NCBI GenBank assembly: GCA_023807065.1
Contig: JAJJLU010000755.1
Coordinates: 1 to 20,034 of the forward strand
Length of the DNA: 20,034 nt
DNA from: Isotricha intestinalis
Taxonomy: Eukaryota; Ciliophora; Litostomatea; Vestibuliferida; Isotrichidae
Direction: 5' to 3'
Shown in pieces: positions 1 to 8,702 of the stretch. The stretch's first letter is position 1; each line of letters begins with the position of its first letter. The notes under the pieces were generated by a model. That model saw only the letters and a program-made list of their open reading frames with translations, was not told where the DNA came from and made no database searches. Made by a program: the position numbers and the translations under genes.

Positions 1-2
1 GT

Positions 3-296
3 GATTTTGTTAAAGTTATGAAAAAATTTGATGAAATGCCTGATTGGTTAAAACAAAAAGGAATAATGTATGTTCAAAATAGTAATATTTGTATTTCTGC
101 TGGAAAAGGAAATGTTTATTCTTGTAATTCTACTGGTCATGTTTATGGTAAAGGTAAAAGTAAAGTTTTAAGAACTGATCATAAACATGAAGTCGCTTTT
201 AGAAGCTTAATTTTATGGGCTGTTGTTCCTAGATCTAATGGGAAATCTAATGTTCCTAAAGATACTGATTTAAAACATCTTGCATGTGGATTATAA
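3..296 (+). CDS. Unrecognised protein, C-terminal part (5' end outside the window)
   Basis: The reading frame is open from base 3, upstream of the first ATG at 18, so the gene starts outside the window and only about 97 C-terminal residues are visible, ending at TAA. The fragment has scattered Cys, a Gly/Lys-rich middle (NSTGHVYGKGKSK), an RTDHKHE stretch and a hydrophobic SLILWAVV stretch, and ends HLACGL. I do not recognise the family. The coding DNA is richer in G and in T-ending codons than most genes here. A decayed copy of the same domain seems to follow on the same strand (about 598-910), which suggests a multi-copy family. That it is coding is fairly secure; its function is unknown. 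Confidence 0.65.
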   Translation, partial: DFVKVMKKFDEMPDWLKQKGIMYVQNSNICISAGKGNVYSCNSTGHVYGKGKSKVLRTDHKHEVAFRSLILWAVVPRSNGKSNVPKDTDLKHLACGL

Positions 297-1295
297 GGTT
301 TGTTTTTGGATATTTATTTTTTATTTTTTTAAAAACATTTTGAGTTTAGATTTTTTCTTTATTTTAAAATCTGAAAATTTTCTTTATTACATTGTTTGAT
401 TAATAATTTATCAGTAAAAAAAATAATGTCATTTCACAATAGCAATAAATCCTTTTCATAATATTTACTCTTGAAGATAACAACAAAATATATTAAAAAG
501 AAGAGATGAGCACAGAATATAGTATAGAATTACTACTAAAGTAGAATTAAAACACCATCGCTCTCACATTTAAGAAATATCAAAAAAGAAAAAAATAGAT
601 TTTGTATCATAAGCTATAATTACATATTGGCAAAAAGGAAAAATATAATGCACACAAACAAATATAAAAGATTATTATAATGTTTCAAATTTAAAAAAGA
701 TTAAAATTAATGTATGTATTTATAATTCTACTGGAAAAGAAAAAATTTTGAAAATTTTTCTGGAAAAAGTTATGGAAAAGAATAGTTAATCTTTTAAAAA
801 TTATTATTAAGATTATTCTCTTAATAATGTAATTTTATGATTTGTGTTCAAAGATTTAACAGATAATCTTATTTTCCATATATTCCTTATAGAACTAAAA
901 TAATAATGTATTGAAATATTATAAATATAAGAAAAAAGGAATTTTTTTTTTCTTATTTTTGTTTAAATATAATTTATTACAATTAATCATTGAGTTGTTA
1001 ATTTTTTTTCTTCACTTTTTATTTATTTTATCTTTTGAATATTTAGACTTTTTCTTTATATTTCTTATTTAATTTTTAATATCAATTTTCAAGTTAAATT
1101 TATTTATATTTTATAATAAACAAAATCATTTTCTAAAAAAATATTATTTGTCAATTTAATTCAATTTAACTATTCTTATTATTTTTGATTTATTTTTTCA
1201 TATTAATTAATAATTTATTATTTAAATATTTAAAAATTAATGACTAATCAAAATTTTACATTTAGAAAATTTAATTTTCTTTTATTTAATTAAAA
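297..1295. other. Gene-poor AT-rich spacer containing a probable decayed gene copy
   Basis: There is no intact gene. Bases 300-480 are T-rich and featureless. About 598-910 holds the degenerate copy described separately. Bases 910-1295 are extremely AT-rich with long T runs, and the 3' part is the presumed promoter and 5' leader of the MORN gene. Confidence 0.5.
598..910 (+). pseudogene. Degenerate tandem copy of the left-edge gene's C-terminal domain
   Basis: Read in the frame of base 598, the translation shows DFV, then a W-QKG segment, then a segment ending NV-x2-YNSTG. This matches the left-edge gene (DFV, W-x2-QKG, NV-x2-CNSTG) in the same order, with 42 versus 43 residues between DFV and the end of NSTG. 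Two in-frame TAA codons (610, 646) break it. After about base 750 similarity continues in another frame (SGKSYGKE), and again weakly near 855-905 opposite the left gene's AFRSLILW/VVPRS region. The copy lies on the same strand about 600 bases downstream. The alignment was made by eye; the first part is convincing, the last part tentative. Confidence 0.5.
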
Positions 1296-2911
1296 ATGGG
1301 GATTTCAAATTCCTGTTGTATATGTGAAGTAATTAAATATATTAAATAATGATTAACATTTAGAATTATCACAATCCAAAAAACAAAATAGATAAAGTTA
1401 ATGATTCTAATATTAAAACCCAAAATTCTGATCCTGAAATAATTCAAAGTTATAATATAAAAAACAATTATTTTGAATATATTAGAAATATAATATTAAT
1501 CCAATCAAAAATAAGACAATTAATATCAATAAACAAATTAAATAAATTAAAAGAAAGAAATTATCCTTTAATAAAAATAGAAAATTTATCAAAGAAAAAA
1601 TCTGATAATTTAAAAATAAAAACTAATAATCAAAAAAAAAACAATGATTTAAAAGAAATGATTCAATTATCAAAGTTAGATTTTCATTATTTAAAAAATG
1701 AAGATAATTCCTATTCAAAATTTTCAGAAACAGAATCAGAAATATCTGAAACATCAAATTCAATATTTAATAACTCAAATATAAAATCAAATTTCTTAGC
1801 AGTAAATAGGAAAATATCAAATAATACAACAGTAAAATCAAATATATCTCATATTCCAAAAAAAAATATATTAACTTCAAGTAATTATTTTTCAAATTTA
1901 AATAATAATATAAATGACCCTACAGAAGAAGAAGAAAATAAAATGAGAGGATATTTCCTTTTAAAAAAAAAAAAATTTAAACATGAAGGATATATAAAAT
2001 ATTTAACTGTAATAGAGCTTGAAAATACAATAAAAAAAAAACCAATAAAAGAAGGTTTTGGTATAATAACATATTCTGATGGTTATAAATTATTTGGAAA
2101 TTTTACATTAAATAAAATAAATGGTTTTGCAATATTTATATCACCAGATAAGACAAAAATATATAAAGGAGAATATGAAAGAAATAAACCAAAAGGTTAT
2201 GGAATATATTATAATAAAAAAGGTTATTTAATAGAAGGAACATGGATAAAAAATAAAATATATGGTATTGGAATAGAAAGATATGGTGATGGAACTTTAT
2301 ATAAAGGAGAATTTAAAAATAATAAAAAAGAAGGAATTGGATATTATAAATGGAAAGATGGAACTACTTATGAAGGAGAATTTATAAATGATAAAATGGA
2401 TGGTTTTGGAATATTAAAATATCATAATAATAAAAAATATGAAGGTAATTTTTCAAATGGATTAATTAATGGTTATGGTGAATTTACTTTTTCTTCAACT
2501 AAAAAATATATTGGAAATTATGTTAATGAAGTTAAAGAAGGTTTTGGAATTTATGTTTGGGATATTATTTCTTTTGATGTTTATTTAGGTTTTTGGAAAA
2601 ATGGAAAAATGAATGGTTTAGGAGTTAAAATAAAAGGTGATATAGTTAAATATGGTTCTTGGAAAGATGGAAGTAAAGAATTTTGGGTAAATGATTCTTA
2701 TGAATTAATTGATTTATATAAAAAAGGAAAAAAAAATAGAGGAGATATTTCTCTTTATCATAGTCAAATTATTAGGAAAAGTTTGACTTCTGAAGATTTC
2801 GATCATAATAATGCTTATTTGCATTTAATGGTTAAATCTAATGATTTTCTTAAGGAGTTTATTATCAAAAATTATTTTATGGATGATACAATTTTTCATA
2901 TTAAGTTTTAA
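1296..2911 (+). CDS. MORN-repeat protein with N-terminal myristoyl/palmitoyl signal (two exons)
   Basis: I infer exon 1 at 1296-1328 and exon 2 at 1364-2911, giving 526 residues. The frame is open upstream of the first exon-2 ATG (1658) for 98 codons back to a TAG at 1361-1363, which is exactly the 3' splice site of a 35-nt GTA...TTTAG intron in phase 0. Exon 1 encodes MGISNSCCICE: Gly2 suits N-myristoylation and the Cys pair palmitoylation, so membrane attachment is likely. Residues about 52-76 contain a partial IQ motif (IQSKIR), a possible calmodulin site. A Ser/Asn-rich linker follows. Residues about 252-447 carry eight to nine MORN repeats of about 23 residues (YKGEFKNNKKEGIG, YEGEFINDKMDGFG). 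A C-terminal region of about 80 residues is unrecognised. MORN arrays typically serve membrane or cytoskeletal scaffolds; the exact role is unknown. Stop is TAA. Confidence 0.85.
1329..1363 (+). other. 35-nt intron (GTAATT...CATTTAG), phase 0
   Basis: This stretch begins GTAATT and ends CATTTAG. Removing it joins the 11-codon exon MGISNSCCICE in frame to the long open frame upstream of 1658. Unspliced, exon 1 stops after six further codons. The TTAAC just before the acceptor could serve as branch point. Length and phase equal those of the intron in the kinase gene. Confidence 0.75.
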
Positions 2912-3170
2912 TCGAATTTTTTATTTTATTTTTTATTTTATTTTTTTTTTGAGAGATTTTTTACGCATTTATTTTTGTGATAACAAAGTCTTTAAAAGAA
3001 AAATGTTATTTTTATTTTAGATAAAAGTAAATATGATTTAAATATATTTTATTATAAAATAAATATTGTATTATTATCACGTAAAAAAATAATTATTTGA
3101 TTTTCAATTTTATTTATTTTCAAAAGAAAAAAAGGGTAAAATAATCAAGAAATGAATTTTTATAAAAAAA

Positions 3171-3360
3171 AGATTTAAATACTTATAAAAAAATGAAATA
3201 AAGAAATTTAGAGAACTGAAAAAATAAAAACAGTAAAGTGTTATTTATTTTTATAGTTAAAAAATAAATTATTTTTTAATTATTTTCATTTTTATATGTA
3301 CCAAATAAAAAACATCAAACTATATTTCAAAAAGATTAAATACTTAAATGAAATAAAGAA
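3171..3360. repeat. Imperfect direct repeat, two copies about 160 bases apart
   Basis: Bases 3171-3205 (AGATTTAAATACTTA, insert, AATGAAATAAAGAA) and 3333-3360 (AGATTAAATACTTA, AATGAAATAAAGAA) share both blocks in the same order. The first copy has a short A/T insertion. In such AT-rich DNA this could be a small local duplication without function. Confidence 0.4.
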
Positions 3361-3394
3361 TTATTTTTTAAATTTTTATAATATGATTAATTGT

Positions 3395-3610
3395 TTAATT
3401 TATTCTTCTTGATTTTAAAATTAAATATTTATATATATTGAAATTATGTTTAATATTCATTTCGGATTTTGCATTATCCTTGAATTCTTCTTCAATTAAT
3501 TTATATTTATCATTCAAATTTTTGAATCTATGATTTTTTTATAATTAAACTTGTCATTAATTTTAACTTTGAAAACATGGAATTTTATCTACAAAAATTT
3601 TTTAAATAAA
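3395..3610 (-). pseudogene. Coding-like minus-strand remnant, probable decayed gene
   Basis: On the minus strand a frame ending at TAA (3395-3397) encodes a coding-like acidic/basic stretch (FKNLNDKYKLIEEEFKDN, then KSEMN). Immediately upstream in another frame is HVFKVKINDKFNYKK, and before that FVDKIPCF in a third frame. The pieces look like one protein broken by frameshifts. One junction could instead be a 23-nt GT...AG intron, since its removal joins KVKINDK to FKNLNDK. No complete gene model results. Composition suggests coding ancestry, but chance open frames are common in AT-rich DNA. Confidence 0.3.
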
Positions 3611-4091
3611 AGCCAAATCTCTTAAAAAAGAAAGCTTTAGAATGAACAATATTTATAACATATTTCTTTTACACTTTTTTTCTTTTGAAAATCAATATTT
3701 TATATATTATTTCAAATAATATATGTTTATAATTTTTTTATCATATTTTTATTTTTTAAAAATTAAATAGAAAAATACTTTTATTATTATTATAAGATTA
3801 TTTAAATTATTTGATTATATTTTATCTTTAATTAATTGAATTATTTATTTCCCTTTATCATTGATTTTTTGAATCAAAGACAAAAAAGTAAAAAAGCAAA
3901 AAACATTTCTCAAATTACTTTTAATTTATATTTAAATATTTTTATCATATTTTTATCAATCATTTCATATTTAATATATTAATTTTATATATAAATAAAA
4001 ATAAATAATCCCAAAGAAAAAATATTGAAAAATTTAAGAAAATAAGATAAGATAAAAATAAATAAAATGTTTGAAAAAATAAATAAAAAAA

Positions 4092-6995
4092 ATGTCAAAA
4101 ATAATTCCCCCAGTAAATCCTTTAAACTTTTCAGGAATAAATCCTTCTCGAGTAATAAATGTAGATTTCTTCAAATCTTTAGGAGAAATATACAAATGTT
4201 CACTATGTTCCAAAATAATGATAAATCCAATAGACTGTGAAAAATGTGCACATTCATTTTGTTATAATTGCATATCAAATAATAATTGTCCTTTCAAATG
4301 TGAAAAAAAAATATTAAAACCTTCAAGTATGGGAATAAAAAATTTATTAGAAAAATTAATTTTCAAATGTGAAAATAAAGGTTGTGAAGAAAAAATAAGT
4401 TATTCAAAAGTAATTTCTCATGATCAAACTTGTGGTTTTTTAATTATAACTTGTCCAAATGAAAATTGTGGAAAAAAATTGTGTATGAAAGATTTAGAAA
4501 ATCATATTAAAAATGAATGTAAGTATTCTTTAAAACAATGTAAATTTTGTAAATTTCAATTTCAAAAAAATAAAATTAAAGAACATAAAAAGATATGTTC
4601 TAAAGCTTATAGATCTTTAAAAGGTGATAGAAGTGTTGATTTTGAAAAAATAGATACTAATGAATTTCTTCAAGCTTTATCTATGAATATTTCTAGAATT
4701 TTGAAAGATAAAATTAATAATGAAAAGAATATTATTTTAAATGAAAGTGAAGATAATAGTAATAGTATTGTTAATGTTAATTGTTTTGATGATTTGAAAA
4801 ATAGTATTAAAGATGAAATTGGTTTTAATCTAAAAAGTAATTTAAGTAATTTTGAGAAAAATATAGGAAATTTAAATAATAATATTTCAGAAATAAAAAC
4901 TTTAGTAACATCAATAAAAAGTAATAATGATAATATAATAAATGAATCTAATATAAATATATCTAAAACCTTAAGTGATAATGAAAAAGAAAATATAAAA
5001 GAAATAATAAATGGAAATAATAAATATATAGAAAAACTAATTAAAAAATTAGAAAAAAATACAAAAAATTCACTTCAAAATTTAAATAAAAATATTATAA
5101 ACACAATAAAAGAATTAAATATAATTCAAACAGAAAAAATAAAAATAATAACAAATGAAATAAATGAAATTGAAAAAATAAAAAAAAATGAAATAGAGAA
5201 TATATTAAAAATAAAAGATAAAATAATAAAAGATAATATAATATATATTCCTGAAGAATATTTTAAAAATAAATTAAATTACATAACTAAATTAATAAAA
5301 GAAACAAATGAAAAAATTGATATATTTAAATTATCTTTTTCAACAGATATAAAAGAATATACTGAAAATTTAAGTAAATTTATTTCAATAACTGCAACAA
5401 CAGAACAAGTTGTTACTGAAGTTGAAATAGAAGAAATTTTAGATGAAAATGGAAATGTAATTGAAACAAGAGAAATTGAAATTCAAAAAGATCCTAATAG
5501 AAAATCTTCTAGAAATTTAAGTTTTGTTCATTTGAATGAAAATAACTTTAAAGATTTACAAAATAATATTCAAAAAATTGTTGATGAAAATAATAAAAAA
5601 AATTTCGAAAAAATTAAAAATATGTATCAAAAAGATATTGGAAAAAGAGATAAAGAATATTATGATTATAATGATAATAGTGATGATGAAATAAATGATA
5701 TTAGCAAAAAAGAAAAAAAAATAAATGAAAAGAAAAAAGTTAAAAAAGGAAAAAGAATTAAAAAAATTATTACTGAAAATACTGTTAATCATCAAATTAG
5801 TGATAATATTCATTTAAATGAAGTGATAAATAAAAATAAAGAAATTATAAATGAGGAAAATGAAAAAATAATAGATGAAGTTAAAAGTAATAATTATAAT
5901 TTTAAAATGGAATTAAGTAATATTTTTTCAAATGAAATTAATGAAGTTTCAAAAGAAATGAATGAAATAAATTCTGAAATAACAAATCTAAAAAATAATA
6001 TTAATGATATTATGAAAATAATGAATGAAGAATTTAATAACATTACTAAATATATAAAAGAAAATGAAAATGAAAAAGAAATATATGAAATTAAAACATT
6101 AAATAAAGAAAGAATTATAATTAATAATAATAAGAAAGATGATAATAAAAATGAAAGTCATGAAAATATTAATGATAATGATAATAATAATAATTTAGAA
6201 TTTAATAATGAAATTACAAATGAAAAAGAATTAATTGAAGAAAAGAAAAATGAAAGTAATTATTTAAGATCAAAAAAAAAATATAAATTAAGTAAAAAAT
6301 CAAGAGAATTAAAAAGTGGTCCTTCAAATGATGAAATAGTAAAAAGTATAAATGAAGAAATCCCTGAATTTGAAGAAGAAAATCCTTTAAATGAAAAAGA
6401 AAAAAATAAAAATATTATCAGAGAAAAAATATTAGAAGAAGAAAATGAAGATAATATAATTGAAAAAAAAGAAACAAATGACAATATATTTAAAGAAACA
6501 AAATATATAAAATCTCCAAATAAAGAAAATAACAAAGTAAATGAAGAAAATAATAATAATTTAATAAAAGAAAATCCAAATAACAATTATTCTATATTAT
6601 TAAACACATTAGAAAATCAAATAAATTCCTTTAATTTAATAACAGAAAATATGATATCAAAAAAAAAATTAGAAAATATAAAATATTCTCTGTTAAAAGA
6701 TTATGATGAAAAATTACCAAATTTTGAAAAAGAAATAGAAGAAGATTTGAATAATAAAATGAAATCAATGTTTAGTATAAAATATTGTAATGAATGTGAA
6801 AAAATTGATTATTTTTATGGATTTTTACAATGTTATTTATGCAAGAAAAATAATTGTAAACAATGTATTGTTTTATGTTCTCAATGTAAACATTTATTTT
6901 GTAAAAAATGTGGAATTTGCCAAAAATGTAATAAAAATATTTGTATTAATTGCAGAGAAAATACACAGAATAAAATATGTGAAAATTGTTTATGA
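4092..6995 (+). CDS. RING / TRAF-type zinc-finger protein with long coiled coil and C-terminal CxxC array
   Basis: The protein has 967 residues; a stop (TAA) lies three codons before the ATG in frame, so the start is secure. Residues 36-70 form a RING-type finger (C36, C39, C52, H54, C57, C60, C66, C70, the last pair spaced CPFKC). Residues about 93-169 carry TRAF-type zinc fingers (C93/C98, H110/C114, C121/C126, H138/C143, C150/C153, H165/C169). Residues about 190-870 are Asn/Lys/Glu/Ile-rich with long stretches expected to be coiled coil or disordered. Residues 899-966 hold eight consecutive CxxC pairs. The layout suggests a RING E3 ubiquitin ligase or zinc-binding scaffold; ligase activity is inferred from the RING alone. 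It ends in TGA and converges on the next gene with a 166-base gap. Confidence 0.85.
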   Translation: MSKIIPPVNPLNFSGINPSRVINVDFFKSLGEIYKCSLCSKIMINPIDCEKCAHSFCYNCISNNNCPFKCEKKILKPSSMGIKNLLEKLIFKCENKGCEEKISYSKVISHDQTCGFLIITCPNENCGKKLCMKDLENHIKNECKYSLKQCKFCKFQFQKNKIKEHKKICSKAYRSLKGDRSVDFEKIDTNEFLQALSMNISRILKDKINNEKNIILNESEDNSNSIVNVNCFDDLKNSIKDEIGFNLKSNLSNFEKNIGNLNNNISEIKTLVTSIKSNNDNIINESNINISKTLSDNEKENIKEIINGNNKYIEKLIKKLEKNTKNSLQNLNKNIINTIKELNIIQTEKIKIITNEINEIEKIKKNEIENILKIKDKIIKDNIIYIPEEYFKNKLNYITKLIKETNEKIDIFKLSFSTDIKEYTENLSKFISITATTEQVVTEVEIEEILDENGNVIETREIEIQKDPNRKSSRNLSFVHLNENNFKDLQNNIQKIVDENNKKNFEKIKNMYQKDIGKRDKEYYDYNDNSDDEINDISKKEKKINEKKKVKKGKRIKKIITENTVNHQISDNIHLNEVINKNKEIINEENEKIIDEVKSNNYNFKMELSNIFSNEINEVSKEMNEINSEITNLKNNINDIMKIMNEEFNNITKYIKENENEKEIYEIKTLNKERIIINNNKKDDNKNESHENINDNDNNNNLEFNNEITNEKELIEEKKNESNYLRSKKKYKLSKKSRELKSGPSNDEIVKSINEEIPEFEEENPLNEKEKNKNIIREKILEEENEDNIIEKKETNDNIFKETKYIKSPNKENNKVNEENNNNLIKENPNNNYSILLNTLENQINSFNLITENMISKKKLENIKYSLLKDYDEKLPNFEKEIEEDLNNKMKSMFSIKYCNECEKIDYFYGFLQCYLCKKNNCKQCIVLCSQCKHLFCKKCGICQKCNKNICINCRENTQNKICENCL

Positions 6996-7161
6996 AAAAA
7001 TGACTTTTATTAAGTTAATTAAACAAGGATTTTAATAAATAAATTAATTAAATTATATTATGATTATTATAAAATAAATAAATATATTAAAACAAATTGA
7101 ATGTTTTTTTTTTTATTTTAAGAATTTTAATGTATAAATTATTTTTTTTTATTTAAATTTC

Positions 7162-8613
7162 TTAAGAAAAAATATCTTCTGGATTTTCTTCTTCTTCTTT
7201 TTGAATTGGTTTAATTATATTTTTCTTTTTTATAAAATTATTTTTGGGATTTTCTTTATTTTTTTTATTAATATGATTATTATTATTCATAGTAAATACA
7301 TTGTTACTGTCTTCAAATATATTATTTGTATTTTGATTAAGAGTTGTTTTCTCTTCATTTTTATCTTCAAAAATATTATTATTTATATTCTCATTAATCT
7401 TACTGTTATTTTCAATATTATTATCATCAAAAATATTATTTTTATTTATTAAATTATTATCATCATTATTTTGAAAAGGGTTTTTTTTTTTTTCTTTTTG
7501 AATAATCTCTTTTTTTATTTCATTATTAATTTTAGGAGGAGGTTTATTAATAATTTTTGCTTTTGGAGGAGATTTAATTATTTTATTTTCTTTAATTGGC
7601 TCTTCTTTTTTTTCTTCTTCTTTAATCTCTTCTTCTTTAATTTCACTAATAATATTATTATCTTTATCATTATTATTTTCATTTTCTTTATTTTGAATAT
7701 ATTCTTTTATAAATAAAGCCATATTTTGAAGATGTTCAGTCATTGATTTATTTTTTTCTTCTAAAATTTTTATTTGATTGTCTTTTTCATTATTTGAATT
7801 TTCTAATATTTTAATTTCTGAATTTAAAATTTCAAAATTTATATTATTCATTTTTAATTTATTTATTTCTTCATTTTGTTCTTCAATTTGTTGTTGATAA
7901 ATTTTAATTTCATTTTCTAAAGAATTAATATTTTTGTTTTTGATTTCTATTTCATTTTTATATTTTATTAATTCTTGTTGAAGATTAAATAAATTTTCTT
8001 CTATTTGATTTTCTTTATTAAATTTATCTTCTTTAAATTCAATAATTTGATTATCAAAAATATTTTCATTAAAATTTACTTTTTGAAAATTACTTTCTTT
8101 AACATCATTAACACTTTTATTTTTATCATTATTATTATTAGTATTATTATTATAGTTTATATTATTAATATTAATATTATTATTATTATCAGAAATATTA
8201 TTAATATTATTAATAGGTTGATTAGTAATAATTGGCATTTCATTTTTATTTTCTTCTTTTTCTTCTTCTTCATTTGTATTATCATCAATTAAATTTTGTT
8301 TTGGTTTAATTAATTCTTCTTCATTTCCATTAGCTTCATCTTTATTTTCATTCATATTTATATCAATATTCTCTTGGAAATCATCTTGTTTATTTTCTTC
8401 TTCATTAATATTTTCTTTTGAATTTTCAAAAAAATTTTCTTGATTATTTTCATTTAAATTGATTTGATTAATATTTTCATTATTATTATTATCAAATATA
8501 TCATTTATTAAATCTGTTTGTTTACTTCCATTATTTATATTTTCTAATTCTTGATTGTCATTTATATCACCAAATAAATTATGAATATTTTGTTCATTTT
8601 CTTTATTTTGCAT
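7162..8613 (-). CDS. Asn/Glu-rich coiled-coil protein with repeated I/L-F-acidic motifs and an NPF motif
   Basis: The protein has 483 residues and ends in TAA. Most of it is low-complexity Asn/Glu/Asp sequence that looks disordered. A coiled coil lies at about 205-310 (heptad-like Leu/Ile in NSLENEIKIYQQQIEEQNEE). A short Pro-rich part (SPPKAK, KPPPK) and one NPF follow. A short motif recurs from end to end: NLFGD (12-16), NDIFD (37-41), NIFDN, NIFDD, NIFED twice, and EDIFS at the C-terminus. Such short Phe/acidic motifs and NPF are known in endocytic and trafficking adaptors (appendage, clathrin or EH-domain ligands), so a vesicle-trafficking scaffold is possible, but I do not recognise a named family. 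It diverges from the next gene across only 89 bases. The poly-Asn tracts are AAT/ATT microsatellites. Confidence 0.7.
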   Translation of the reverse strand: MQNKENEQNIHNLFGDINDNQELENINNGSKQTDLINDIFDNNNNENINQINLNENNQENFFENSKENINEEENKQDDFQENIDINMNENKDEANGNEEELIKPKQNLIDDNTNEEEEKEENKNEMPIITNQPINNINNISDNNNNININNINYNNNTNNNNDKNKSVNDVKESNFQKVNFNENIFDNQIIEFKEDKFNKENQIEENLFNLQQELIKYKNEIEIKNKNINSLENEIKIYQQQIEEQNEEINKLKMNNINFEILNSEIKILENSNNEKDNQIKILEEKNKSMTEHLQNMALFIKEYIQNKENENNNDKDNNIISEIKEEEIKEEEKKEEPIKENKIIKSPPKAKIINKPPPKINNEIKKEIIQKEKKKNPFQNNDDNNLINKNNIFDDNNIENNSKINENINNNIFEDKNEEKTTLNQNTNNIFEDSNNVFTMNNNNHINKKNKENPKNNFIKKKNIIKPIQKEEEENPEDIFS

Positions 8614-8702
8614 TTTTAAATAAATTAAATACTAAAAACAAATAAAAAAAGAAAAAAATAAGTTAAATATTATTCCTAATTTTAAAAAATTAAAAAAACT
8701 TA
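8614..8702. promoter_or_regulatory. 89-bp shared divergent promoter region
   Basis: Only 89 bases separate the start codons of two head-to-head genes (minus at 8613, plus at 8703), so both promoters and leaders must lie here or overlap coding DNA. The sequence is A-rich on the plus strand. I see no recognisable TATA box or other motif that stands out from the AT-rich background. Confidence 0.5.

Larger units (their letters stand above)
2912..4091. other. 1.18-kb AT-rich intergenic region
   Basis: There is no intact gene. It contains an imperfect direct repeat (3171-3205 and 3333-3360) and a coding-like minus-strand remnant (about 3395-3610), both listed separately. The last 200 bases are A-rich on the plus strand and form the presumed promoter and leader of the RING/TRAF gene. 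Confidence 0.5.

Noticed and set aside
1658..1660. ATG at 1658 as the start of the MORN protein
   Set aside because: The frame is open for 98 more codons upstream to a TAG that coincides with a splice acceptor, and an upstream exon joins in frame. It may still be an internal alternative start.
4067..4240. Overlapping ORF starting at ATG 4067, upstream of and in another frame from the RING/TRAF gene
   Set aside because: It runs into the RING region out of frame and ends after about 57 codons; the RING motif is in the 4092 frame. At most it is an upstream ORF with regulatory effect.
8100..8220. ATT/AAT trinucleotide array as a regulatory or mobile repeat
   Set aside because: It is the coding DNA of a poly-Asn tract in the minus-strand gene.
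5556..8292. Several Phe/Ile-rich open frames opposite the RING/TRAF and coiled-coil genes
   Set aside because: They are antisense shadows of Asn/Lys/Glu-rich coding DNA: long T-runs give poly-Phe/Ile with no domain or codon support.
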